Under the pieces are notes generated by a model. It was not told the origin of the DNA, did not search any database, and saw only the letters and a program-made list of their open reading frames with translations. Below are positions 15,856 through 23,437 of a stretch of DNA of 64,000 bases, piece by piece. Source of the stretch: Planosporangium spinosum. Its GTDB lineage: Bacteria; Actinomycetota; Actinomycetes; Mycobacteriales; Micromonosporaceae. The first letter of the stretch is position 1. The number at the start of each line of letters is the position of its first letter. The stretch covers positions 149,056 to 213,055 of the forward strand of contig NZ_JBLYUB010000010.1 in assembly GCF_049999945.1 (NCBI RefSeq), written 5' to 3'. The position numbers and the translations under genes were made by a program.

Positions 15856-16108
15856 GGTGTGGTGGGCGGTGGCCGGGAACGCCTACGAGTACCACGGTTA
15901 CCCGCACCTGGTGGGGCACCCCGTGGACAAGGACATCTTCCACTGGTTCGAGATCCGAGGGTACGAGGGCTACGGCGCCACCACCTGGTACGAGGACTCA
16001 GTGGCCGGCGCCAGCAGCATCGGCTGGTCGAACAAGGTGCCCTCGTACTCCAGCATCGACTCCGACAAGGTCGTCACTATCATGGACGGCCGTGGATACG
16101 TCTGGTAG
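15856..16108 (+). pseudogene. Truncated second copy of the C39-like peptidase gene (3' end only)
   Basis: Bases from about 15862 match 14321 onward of the intact gene: the translated blocks AVAGNAYEYHGYPHLVGHP and FHWFEIRGYEGYGATTW are nearly identical, through to the same GRGYVW end. The catalytic Cys half and the signal peptide are missing, so this cannot be an active protease. The 49 bases 15813-15861 before it are not part of either copy. It may survive only because the GTG of lipoprotein copy 2 lies in its 3' end. Confidence 0.85.
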
Positions 16109-17252
16109 GCGGCTGCTCGCGTTGGCAGCGTGTGTGCTGGTGGGCACCTCCGGGTGCTCACCAGTACCGCACCCTGCCCAGCCGCACACGAGCCCGGCGC
16201 AACCCTCGACAGCGCCGTCCGCGGCGGCGGCCCGGGACCTCTGCCCGGTGCCGCTGCCCGGCGCCTGGCAGGCCGCGTTCAGCTCACACAAGGTCAACAA
16301 ACCCGGCGAACGCGTCGCCGTGATGGCGACCAGCGAGGACGGCAAGACGATCTTCGTGGAGACTGAGACCACTGGCAGCCAGCACGAACTGGCGATGATC
16401 ACGGATGGCGGACGGCGGCGGACGACGATCCAGTCCTACCCGGCGTCGGACAAGGTGTCGCAGGCGCTGGGCGCGTCGTTCGACGGACGCTACCTCGCCT
16501 TCACCCTGATGCGCTCCCGGACAAGCTTCGATCCGTGGACACTGTACGTGTGGGACTCGGTGGCCGGCGGGCAGCCGAAGGCGATCGCCGACAACAGCCA
16601 GGGTCTGCCGGGGCCATTCAACTACCCGGTCAGTTACCAGGGCAAGGTGTTGTGGGCTCAGCCGACCCCCGGCGGTGTGGTGGAACTCCGTGAGTACGAC
16701 ACCGCGAGCGGTCAGCAGAAGGTGATCCACCAGGGCCACTTCACCACGCCGTTTCGGATGGGCTCGTGGCTGGTGTTACCGGAGTCCGACGCGCCGGGGG
16801 TGCTGACCACGCTACGCGCCGTCGGGCTCGACACCGGACAGCCGGTGACCCTGCCACCGCAGATGACGGCCATCACCGGCCCCGCCACGATCAGCGCCTC
16901 CGACGACACCCTGGTATGGGCCAGCACCGATCGGCAGGACCTGTACGCGTGGAACACGTCCTGGCCGAAGCCGCGCCACCTGCTCACCCTCAAACAAGGG
17001 GTCGGCCTCAACTTCGACTGGCCGCACGTCATTGGCGACTTCGTGACCTGGACGAACACGGATGCCTATTTCGCCGGCGATCTGCGCACCGACAGCTACA
17101 CCCAGATCACCCCGCAATACGGGAGTACCGGCGTGTCTGGCGCGTCGCTGATTGTCGGGTTCGCCCCGAGTGCAAATGGTCCCGGCGATGAGATCGTGGT
17201 CTATACCCAGACGCTGCCCCCGCTGCCGACATGTAGCGGTTCCACCGTGTAG
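16092..17252 (+). CDS. Putative lipoprotein with beta-propeller-like repeats (copy 2)
   Basis: 386 residues, full-length paralogue of 14551-15726. The signal region SGRRLLALAACVLVGTSGC has a T-S-G-C lipobox, and all propeller-like blocks are retained with scattered substitutions and a few short indels (DNSQGLPG here against a longer Gly-rich loop in copy 1). The reading frame is intact, unlike the protease fragment before it, which suggests selection on the lipoprotein but not on a second protease. No separate promoter is obvious. Read-through past the copy 1 terminator or a promoter within 15790-16090 would be needed. Confidence 0.7.
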   Translation: MDTSGRRLLALAACVLVGTSGCSPVPHPAQPHTSPAQPSTAPSAAAARDLCPVPLPGAWQAAFSSHKVNKPGERVAVMATSEDGKTIFVETETTGSQHELAMITDGGRRRTTIQSYPASDKVSQALGASFDGRYLAFTLMRSRTSFDPWTLYVWDSVAGGQPKAIADNSQGLPGPFNYPVSYQGKVLWAQPTPGGVVELREYDTASGQQKVIHQGHFTTPFRMGSWLVLPESDAPGVLTTLRAVGLDTGQPVTLPPQMTAITGPATISASDDTLVWASTDRQDLYAWNTSWPKPRHLLTLKQGVGLNFDWPHVIGDFVTWTNTDAYFAGDLRTDSYTQITPQYGSTGVSGASLIVGFAPSANGPGDEIVVYTQTLPPLPTCSGSTV

Positions 17253-17261
17253 AGCGTCACC

Positions 17262-17303
17262 TCTGGGCGGGCGGCCCCATTGGGGAAAGGTCGCCTGCCC
17301 AGA
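17262..17303 (+). terminator. Terminator after lipoprotein copy 2
   Basis: CTCTGGGCGGGCGGCCCC pairs with GGTCGCCTGCCCAGAG (right arm about 17288-17304). It is homologous to the terminator at 15733-15782. The sequence CTCGCGTGCAATCTCCCTCTAG (about 17315-17336) just after it matches that at 15791-15812 and marks the end of the duplicated unit. Confidence 0.7.
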
Positions 17304-17349
17304 GTCGCCCCGGGCTCGCGTGCAATCTCCCTCTAGACCGGCGGGCGGG

Positions 17350-17973
17350 TCAGCCCACCCGCCAGAGGCTGACGAGCTCCGTGCCCAGTTCCGACATCAT
17401 GCGGCGCAGCAGCGGCAGCGACAGGCCGATGACGGTACCCGGATCGCCCTCGATGCGGTCGACGAACGCGCCGCCGAACCCGTCGATGGTGAACGCGCCG
17501 GCGACCCGCAGCGGCTCGCCGGTCGCCACGTACGCGGCGATCTCGGCGTCGCTCAGGTCGGCGAAGTGGACCGTCGTCGAGGCGACGGCGGCGGTGTCGG
17601 CGCCGGTACGGGTGTCGATCAGGCAGTGGCCGGTGTACAGGACCCCGGACCGGCCGCGCATGGCCCGCCACCGGCGGACCGCGTCGTCGGGGTCGGTCGG
17701 CTTGCCGAACACCCGGCCGTCGAAGGACAGGACGGAGTCGCAGCCGAGCACCAGGACGGTTGCGTCGTCGGCGCCGGAGGGGTCGTCACGCAGCCGGGCG
17801 GCGACGGCCTCCGCCTTGAGCCGGGCGAGCGTGCCGCTCAGGGTGTCCGGCCGCTCGGCCGGTACCGTCGACTCGTCGACGCCGCTGACGATGACCTCGG
17901 CCGGGATGCCCGCGGCCGCGAGCAGTTGCCGGCGGGCAGGGCTGGCCGAGGCCAGTACCAGTCTGGTCGTCAC
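17350..17973 (-). CDS. maf: Maf-like nucleotide pyrophosphatase
   Basis: 207 residues with the Maf signature LASASPARRQLLAAAGI at the N-terminus, GCDSVLSFDGRVFGKP (about 85) and AGAFTIDGFGGAFV (about 155). Maf proteins hydrolyse non-canonical or modified nucleoside triphosphates to monophosphates and have been linked to cell-division arrest. GTG 17973 was chosen because it places the LASASP motif at the usual position; longer readings to 18039 run through the terminator hairpin of the upstream gene. In mycobacteria maf follows accE directly; here accE is 3 kb upstream on the same strand with a permease and a GntR cassette in between. Confidence 0.92.
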   Translation of the reverse strand: MTTRLVLASASPARRQLLAAAGIPAEVIVSGVDESTVPAERPDTLSGTLARLKAEAVAARLRDDPSGADDATVLVLGCDSVLSFDGRVFGKPTDPDDAVRRWRAMRGRSGVLYTGHCLIDTRTGADTAAVASTTVHFADLSDAEIAAYVATGEPLRVAGAFTIDGFGGAFVDRIEGDPGTVIGLSLPLLRRMMSELGTELVSLWRVG

Positions 17974-17993
17974 GCCGGACCCGCTTTCCCCTT

Positions 17994-18044
17994 GGATCTT
18001 GGTAAGTCTGCCAACTGAATACGATGTCAGACTTACCAAGATCC
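17994..18044 (-). terminator. Terminator of the uracil-type permease gene
   Basis: Perfect 17-bp arms 17994-18010 and 18028-18044 (GGATCTTGGTAAGTCTG and complement), 17-base loop. It lies between the permease stop and the maf start. The GATC and CCAAGATC motif is shared with several other terminators in the window. Confidence 0.85.
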
Positions 18045-18058
18045 GGAAGGCGTGGGGT

Positions 18059-19405
18059 CTACGGGCGGCGCTTGCGGCGGTTCTGCCCGCGCTGGCCGGC
18101 GGTCGCGACCGGCTGCGGTGCCGGCTCGGGCAGCGTGCCGACCGGCGAAACGGTGCCCCGCCGGATGCCGATCTGGCGCATCACGTGGTAGACGACGATC
18201 GCCGCGACCGAGCCGAGCGCGATCCCGTTGAAGGCCAGGTCGCCGATCTTCCAGGTGAAGTCGGCGATACCGATGATCAGCGCGACGGCGGCGGTCATCA
18301 GGTTGGCCGGGTTGTTGAAGTCGACCCGCGACTGTACCCAGATCCGGGCGCCGAGCACGCCGATCAGGCCGTACAGCACGACGGTCGCGCCGCCCAGTAC
18401 GCCCGGCGGGATCGTGTTGATCAGCGCGCCGAACTTGGGGGACAGGCCGAGCAGGAAGGCGACGATGCCCGCGACCCAGTACGCCGCGGTCGAGTACACC
18501 CGGGTCGCCGCCATGACGCCGATGTTCTCCGCGTAGGTGGTCGTACCCGATCCGCCGCCGGCGCCGGCCAGCACGGTCGCGAGGCCGTCGCCGACGAACG
18601 CGCGGCCGATGAGGTGGTCCAGCGGACGCCCGGTCATCGCCGCCACCGCCTTGACGTGGCCCACGTTCTCGGCGATCAGGACCAGGACGACGGGGACGAA
18701 CAGGGCCACGACCCCGAGGTTGAACGTCGGCGCGGTGAAGTCGGGCAGGCCCACCCAGGCCGCCTGCCGCACGGCCGTGAAGTCGAGCTGGCCCTGGAAC
18801 GCGGCAGCCACGTACCCGGCGACCACGCCGACCAGGATCGACAGCCGTCCGAGCAGCCCTGCGAACACGACCGTCACCAGCAGGATCACGACGAGCGTGA
18901 CGAACGCGGTACCGGGCTGTTCGACGAACTTCGACTTGGCGACCGGGGCCAGGTTGAGGCCGATCAGCGCCACGATCGCGCCGGTGACCACCGGCGGCAT
19001 CAGCCACTCGATCCAGCCGGTGCCGGCCTTGTGTACGACGAAGCCGATGATCGCGAAGAGCGCGCCGGCCACGATTATCCCGCCGAGGGCGGACGGCATG
19101 CCGTGCGAGGCCGAGGCCGCGGCGACCGGGGCGATGAACGCGAAGCTGGACCCCAGGTAGCTGGGCAGCCGGTTTCCGGTGATCAGCAGGAAGAGGATCG
19201 TGCCGATACCGGAGAAGAACAGCGTCGTGGACGGCGGGAAGTGGGTGATCAGCGGGACCAGGAAGGTCGCGCCGAACATCGCGAGTACGTGCTGTGCGCC
19301 GATGCCGATGGTGCGCGGCCAGCTCAGCCGCTCGTCGGGAGCGACCACCTCACCGGGACGGGTGTGCCGCCCGTCGCCGTGGAGCCGCCAGTTCAAGTCG
19401 ATCAT
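18059..19405 (-). CDS. Uracil/xanthine permease family (NCS2) transporter
   Basis: 448 residues and about 14 hydrophobic segments. NCS2 features include FGATFLVPLI in helix 1, AENVGHVKAVAAMTG (substrate/proton-site Glu region, about 245) and GGSGTTTYAENIGVMAATRV (about 280), which corresponds to the family motif Q/E-N-x-G-x-x-x-x-T. It should import a nucleobase, most likely uracil, in symport with protons. The T-T-Y-A-E-N form resembles UraA more than xanthine carriers. ATG 19405 has GGAGGAAG upstream. The Arg/Lys-rich tail is cytoplasmic. Confidence 0.88.
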   Translation of the reverse strand: MIDLNWRLHGDGRHTRPGEVVAPDERLSWPRTIGIGAQHVLAMFGATFLVPLITHFPPSTTLFFSGIGTILFLLITGNRLPSYLGSSFAFIAPVAAASASHGMPSALGGIIVAGALFAIIGFVVHKAGTGWIEWLMPPVVTGAIVALIGLNLAPVAKSKFVEQPGTAFVTLVVILLVTVVFAGLLGRLSILVGVVAGYVAAAFQGQLDFTAVRQAAWVGLPDFTAPTFNLGVVALFVPVVLVLIAENVGHVKAVAAMTGRPLDHLIGRAFVGDGLATVLAGAGGGSGTTTYAENIGVMAATRVYSTAAYWVAGIVAFLLGLSPKFGALINTIPPGVLGGATVVLYGLIGVLGARIWVQSRVDFNNPANLMTAAVALIIGIADFTWKIGDLAFNGIALGSVAAIVVYHVMRQIGIRRGTVSPVGTLPEPAPQPVATAGQRGQNRRKRRP

Positions 19406-19541
19406 TTGCTTCCTCCGCCCTGTGCTGGGCGGAGCGTAGCGGCTGCTACCGGCGGCTTTTGCGCAGGGTAGGGCCGTCCAGAAGGGCGGGAACATCCACT
19501 TCCGCCATGGTCATCGCCTTTCGGGTGGACCGGTGGTGTGC

Positions 19542-19772
19542 CTACCGTTCGGCGACGTAACTGCCCCGCTGGGGCACGGTGTAGATCCACCCCTCGTCAC
19601 GCAGCCAGGCAACGGTGCGGCGGGCGGTGTCGCGGCTGACATTGAACTCTTGTTGCAGGGCGGTTTCGGACGGTATCGGCTTGTTTGGCCGCAGTGTGCT
19701 TGCCTCAATCCGCTCGATCAGGACCGCGGCGATCTGTCGATAGACCGGTATCGGCGACTCGGGGTCGATCAC
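19542..19772 (-). CDS. Small GntR-type winged-helix regulator
   Basis: 76 residues containing only a GntR DNA-binding domain: IPVYRQIAAVLIERIE, then PSETALQQEFNVSRDTARRTV and the wing GWIYTVPQRGSYV. There is no effector domain. Short GntR proteins of this kind accompany actinomycete integrative elements and small developmental cassettes. GTG 19772 or the GTG two codons earlier (19778) are equally good. The divergent plus-strand cassette and three TACGAGAG direct repeats between them suggest it controls that cassette and itself. Confidence 0.85.
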   Translation of the reverse strand: MIDPESPIPVYRQIAAVLIERIEASTLRPNKPIPSETALQQEFNVSRDTARRTVAWLRDEGWIYTVPQRGSYVAER

Positions 19773-19814
19773 GCGCACAACGCTAAGGATCGCGAACGTG
19801 GGCGTATCTTGCCG

Positions 19815-19862
19815 TACGAGAGCATACGAGAGCTGACGTAGGCATACGAGAGGCGCTAGTAT
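19815..19862. promoter_or_regulatory. Three TACGAGAG direct repeats and a promoter of the small-gene cassette
   Basis: TACGAGAG occurs at 19815-19822, 19825-19832 and 19845-19852, spaced 10 and 20 bases, so all three lie on one face of the helix. TAGTAT (19857-19862) just after the last copy is a good -10 for the plus-strand genes. The likely ligand of the repeats is the small GntR protein encoded 40 bases away. Confidence 0.6.
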
Positions 19863-19946
19863 GGCGTCATCGCTCAAATAGGCGAGAGTCGATCGGCGAC
19901 TCGACCGCCGATCGGCTCTCTTGATCGGACGTAGGAGGTCCGACCC

Positions 19947-20247
19947 GTGACCAGTATGAGGGCGAGGCACTACGCGCCCATAACTGCGCTGGAGACCGAA
20001 CCTGTCGGTCCGTACACCGATCCGGAGCAGCGGGAGGAGGCACTGCGGGATGCTCTGCGGGGCGTGGACCTGGGTACGTACGACGAGCGGATGATCCGCT
20101 GGACGCTGGACGCTGGATAAGTTCGACAACTCGACCCTGCGGGTGTACGTGAGCTGGATCGAGCGGGCCCGGGTGACCGGCATGGTCGAGGTGCTGGAGG
20201 CCGACGCGATCATCCGGGCCCGGCTGCCTCGGCGGTCCGGTCGGTGA
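19947..20247 (+). pseudogene. Small acidic protein gene interrupted by a 7-bp repeat frameshift
   Basis: GTG 19947 (GGAGG upstream) opens a frame with MRARHYAPITALETEPVGPY that stops at TAA 20118-20120 after 57 codons. The +1 frame then continues as LDKFDNSTLRVYVSWIERAR to TGA 20245-20247. The switch lies at three perfect copies of CGCTGGA (20097-20117). With two copies the whole region reads as one 97-codon protein (RWTLDKFDNSTL). The family is unknown to me by function; similar proteins sit beside GntR or XRE regulators in actinomycetes. Either a recent mutation or slippage control. Confidence 0.65.
20097..20117 (+). repeat. Three copies of CGCTGGA causing a frameshift
   Basis: Units 20097-20103, 20104-20110 and 20111-20117 are identical. 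Two copies restore the reading frame across the junction; one or three copies break it. Confidence 0.95.
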
Positions 20248-20471
20248 CCGCGCATCAGCCGCTCCGGCCGAGCTGGGTCTGCGTGGGGTGCGGGTACTCG
20301 TGGCCGTGTCCGAGCCACCGGCGTCAGCTGCTCGGCGAGTACGCCGGTACCCCGGTCTCGCTGTCCCTGGTCTTGAGTGCCGCGCTCGTGGAGGCCACGG
20401 CGGACCTGCGTGCCGTTCCGGCCGGCGACCTGCATGACCGTTTTGTGGGGTGGTTGCCGATTTCCGGGTGA
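20244..20471 (+). CDS. Small Cys-rich protein of the GntR cassette
   Basis: 75 residues. The N-terminal half has WVCVGCGYSWPCPSHRR, a C-x2-C-x5-C-x2-H pattern that could bind zinc, and the C-terminal half is an Ala/Leu-rich helix ending DLHDRFVGWL. GTG 20244 overlaps the preceding frame stop as GTGA, so it is coupled to the +1 part of the broken gene before it. If that gene is off, translation of this one may fall. No function is known to me; similar proteins are often found in the same three-gene arrangement with a short GntR regulator. Confidence 0.7.
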   Translation: MTAHQPLRPSWVCVGCGYSWPCPSHRRQLLGEYAGTPVSLSLVLSAALVEATADLRAVPAGDLHDRFVGWLPISG

Positions 20472-20504
20472 TGGCCGACCCGTGAGTCGGGGTCCACGTC
20501 TCCA

Positions 20505-20550
20505 ATCTTGGAAAGCAGGGCACCAATATTGGCGCCTAACTTTCCAAGAT
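20505..20550. terminator. Hairpin after the GntR cassette
   Basis: ATCTTGGAAAG (20505-20515) pairs with CTTTCCAAGAT (20540-20550). Inside the loop CCAATATTGG (20523-20532) is a perfect palindrome, so a branched structure is possible. The 333 bases 20472-20804 hold only this and the next hairpin. Confidence 0.7.
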
Positions 20551-20730
20551 CTACGAGGAGTCGGCAGGGTTGGCCACTTCGAGCGACCCCGACGCCGTCA
20601 GGCGACTTTCGCGGTCAGCGAGAATCCCTCGAATCGTACATTGTGGACGCGGCCGTCGCCGGGTGCCGGGTCGAGCCGGCACCTGGTCGATCGTGCCCGA
20701 TCTCGCCCGTGGATCCGGCCCGTCTCTCCC

Positions 20731-20782
20731 GTGATCACTGAGACTCTGCGGGGCCGTGGCACCGCAGAGTCTCAGTGATCAC
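20731..20782. terminator. Perfect 21-bp hairpin at the accE 3' side
   Basis: Arms 20731-20751 and 20762-20782 are perfectly complementary, with a 10-base loop. It lies 22 bases beyond the minus-strand accE stop and also downstream of the plus-strand cassette, so it can serve both. It contains TGATCA in each arm. Confidence 0.85.
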
Positions 20783-20804
20783 GAAGGGGCGTGGAGTCCG
20801 CGAG

Positions 20805-21014
20805 TCAGCGGGGCAGTCCCGAGGCGCGCCAGGCACCGGTACCGGCGCGCAGCGGGACGCCGGGCAGGGCGCTCGCCCGCCACCGCGACGGGGCCACCGG
20901 GGCCGGGGCGGGCGCGGCGGGGCGGCGCAGGATCACACCGACCAGTGCCGCCAGTTCCTCGGGCGTCGGGGTACCGCGCACCACCCGCAGCGCCGGAGTC
21001 GTCTCGTCGGCCAC
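20805..21014 (-). CDS. accE: Acyl-CoA carboxylase epsilon subunit
   Basis: 69 residues matching the actinobacterial AccE pattern: PALRVVRGTPTPEELAALVG, a Pro/Ala linker, then SRWRASALPGVPLRAGTGAW. The epsilon subunit stabilises the complex of the alpha (biotin carboxylase) and beta (carboxyltransferase) subunits. GTG 21014 follows GGGGAGG. In mycobacteria and streptomycetes accE is directly downstream of the beta-subunit gene. Here the beta gene (25685-27262) is 4.7 kb upstream on the same strand with two plus-strand genes in between, so accE must have its own promoter. Confidence 0.85.
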   Translation of the reverse strand: MADETTPALRVVRGTPTPEELAALVGVILRRPAAPAPAPVAPSRWRASALPGVPLRAGTGAWRASGLPR

Positions 21015-21097
21015 GTGACCTCCCCAAACATCGTCCGCGTCGCTACCGCACCGGGCCGGTGGGTCGCCGGATACTCGACCTTATCGAGGCTTTGCAG

Positions 21098-23374
21098 GTG
21101 ACGCGACGGAGGGCGCCCGGACTGTTGGCCGCCGTGACCGGCGTGCTGGCGGGCGTCCTGACCGTGGCTGCCCCGGAGATCCCCGCCGGGTCGGAGTCGG
21201 CCGGACCGTTCGCCGGGGCCGCGCCGGCCTTCGCCGCGCCGGCCTTCGCCGCGCCGGCCTTCGCCGAGCCGTCCGCGCCCGCGCCGGAAGCCACGTCGTC
21301 GGCGACCCGGTACCAGGTGACCTTCGTCGCGCGCTCCTGCCCCTCGTACGAGGCTCTCACCGCCGGGCAGGGGCCCGGCGACGACGCCGAGACGCTCGGC
21401 CGGCCCGGACATGCCAGCCCGTACCTTCCCGGCCAACCCGTCGACCCGGCTGTCGAGGACGACCTCGACAGCGGCTGCACCGACCTGCCCGGCTGGCGCT
21501 TCGCCCTGGGCTCGGGGCACGAGCGTACGGGTCGGCTGTCGACCGTCACGGGCCGGCCGGTCAGCACGCCACCCACCGGGGACTCGACCGCCCGGCTCGA
21601 CGCGACCGGCCGGGACACCGGCGGGCTGCTGGCCGGGGCGGTCACCGTCACGCTGAGCGATGAGCAGGTCGGGTTGGCGGTACACCGGCAACTGTGGGTG
21701 CAGGGTGGTACGCCGGACAAGCCGGTCGGTGACGGGTACGCGTTCGGCGTGCTGCGCTGCGCGATCGACGGGCGCACCGCCGGCAACGTCCAGTGGCTGG
21801 CGTTCCCGTCCGGTGTGCGGCACGTGTTCTGCTACGCGTACTACGTCCGAGGTGCTCCCCAGTCCGGCACCGTCACGGTGCGGCTGCGCACCACCCGGCC
21901 GGTGGGCTACGCCCAACGGGTGTCGTTCGCCTCGGGGCTGAGCAACCTCGGCGACGGCGGGTTCGCGTTGGCCAGTTCGGGTGAGCCGGTCGAGGCGTCG
22001 TTCACCCGGCCGCCCGGCAAGGCCGCGTACCCGATCCGGCCGCGGGTACCGGAGGGCTGGCGGCTCGCCGCGGCGGCCTGCGACGCCACCCGCTCGGACG
22101 GCCGGAAGGTGTCGGGGCGGGCCACGGTGGACCCGGCGACCGGAGCGGCGTCGGTGTCGGTGGTGGCCGGCGAGACGGTCGTCTGCACGTACACGTTGGA
22201 GCCGCCGGCGCCGCCGCCCGGCCTCGCCCTCGCGGTGTACAGCCCCGGTACCGGCGGGACGTTCGGGATCACGCTGGCCGGCGCGGCGGGTTCGCCGGCC
22301 GGCGGAGCCGGATCGCGGACACTGACCGCCACGACCGGTGCCGACGGGCCGGCGGCGGCCACCGGCGCCGACCTGACGGCGCTCACCCCCGGCCGGTACA
22401 CGGCGACCGTGACGCCGCCCACGGGGCAGGCGGACCAGTGGACCCTGATGGGCGCGTTGTGTGACGGCGCACAGGTCCGCGCGGACGCGATGAGCGTCAC
22501 ACTGGATCTCCCGCCCGGCGCGGCGGTCGACTGCGTGCTCCAACTGGCCCGGCGGACGCCCGCGCTGCGGCTGGACGTGGTCACCGCGGGTGGCGTGGCC
22601 AGCGCGGCGTTCGCGGTGGTCGCGGTCGACGACGCGGGCGGCGGCTGGTGGGCGGCGGCCAACACCACCGGGTACGGGGTACCGGCGGTCGCCGCCGGTG
22701 ACCTTCCCCGGGAACTGCCGTTCGGCACCTACCTGGTCACGCCGGTGCCGCCCCGGGCCAGCGCGACGACCGGGTGGCGGTTGGCGTCGCTGCGCTGTGA
22801 CGGGGCGGCCGAGGCCACCGCCGGCGGAGCGGTACGGGTCACGCTGGCGCCCGGCGGGCGGGAGCCGGTGTGCACGGCGTCGTACCAGGCGGAGGCGGCG
22901 ACCCGGCTGCGGGTGACGGTACGCGCGACGGGTGCGGACATGGCCCGCCGCGGTGCCGCCGTGGTCGAGGTGTCCTGCGTGGACGGTTCGCGCGGGCGGC
23001 TGGTCCTCGCCCCGGACACCGCCGGCCCGGCGGTGCTGCCGCAACCGCTGTCCTTCCTGGAACCGACCACCTGCGAGATCCGGCAGCAGGACACCGGGGC
23101 GGCGCCGGGCGCTACGGTCACCGTGTCGGCCACCCGGGAGCCGGCCACCGGCGGCCCGCCGGTGGAGCTGCCGTACCGGCTGGACGTGGCGCGCGACGTG
23201 ACCGAGTACACCATCGCCGTGACCGACGAGTTCAGCGAGCCGCCCGCGACCGTGGCGGAGGAGTCGTTCCTCGACCAGCTTCGGGTACTGCCCCTGATAA
23301 TGGTGGGCATTGGAATGGTCGGATTCGGGGGACTTATCTTTATCGCGGTACTTTTACGGCGACGCGTGGTGTGA
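21098..23374 (+). CDS. Large secreted, membrane-anchored Cys-rich repeat protein
   Basis: 758 residues. The N-terminal signal sequence RRRAPGLLAAVTGVLAGVLTVAA is followed by an AFAAPAFAAPAFAEP repeat, then an extracellular region built of at least four beta-sandwich-like units. Each unit holds a W-R/T-L-x-x-x-x-C-D and a C-T-Y/S motif (for example GWRLAAAACDA...VVCTYTLE, QWTLMGALCDG...VDCVLQL, GWRLASLRCDG...PVCTASY), suggesting one disulfide per unit as in prealbumin-like surface repeats. The C-terminus is a single membrane helix (VLPLIMVGIGMVGFGGLIFIAV) with an RRR stop-transfer tail. GTG 21098 has GAGG upstream; GTG 21059 is an alternative. No known function. Confidence 0.7.
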   Translation: MTRRRAPGLLAAVTGVLAGVLTVAAPEIPAGSESAGPFAGAAPAFAAPAFAAPAFAEPSAPAPEATSSATRYQVTFVARSCPSYEALTAGQGPGDDAETLGRPGHASPYLPGQPVDPAVEDDLDSGCTDLPGWRFALGSGHERTGRLSTVTGRPVSTPPTGDSTARLDATGRDTGGLLAGAVTVTLSDEQVGLAVHRQLWVQGGTPDKPVGDGYAFGVLRCAIDGRTAGNVQWLAFPSGVRHVFCYAYYVRGAPQSGTVTVRLRTTRPVGYAQRVSFASGLSNLGDGGFALASSGEPVEASFTRPPGKAAYPIRPRVPEGWRLAAAACDATRSDGRKVSGRATVDPATGAASVSVVAGETVVCTYTLEPPAPPPGLALAVYSPGTGGTFGITLAGAAGSPAGGAGSRTLTATTGADGPAAATGADLTALTPGRYTATVTPPTGQADQWTLMGALCDGAQVRADAMSVTLDLPPGAAVDCVLQLARRTPALRLDVVTAGGVASAAFAVVAVDDAGGGWWAAANTTGYGVPAVAAGDLPRELPFGTYLVTPVPPRASATTGWRLASLRCDGAAEATAGGAVRVTLAPGGREPVCTASYQAEAATRLRVTVRATGADMARRGAAVVEVSCVDGSRGRLVLAPDTAGPAVLPQPLSFLEPTTCEIRQQDTGAAPGATVTVSATREPATGGPPVELPYRLDVARDVTEYTIAVTDEFSEPPATVAEESFLDQLRVLPLIMVGIGMVGFGGLIFIAVLLRRRVV

Positions 23375-23437
23375 CAACAGGTGAGACCGGGGTGGCGCTC
23401 GTACATGCCCATGGACTGACCGGGTATCTTCCTCAGG

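Noticed and set aside
20756..21097. A longer N-terminus for the surface protein
   Set aside because: It would run through the terminator hairpin and antisense to accE; a signal peptide starts at the GTG at 21098.
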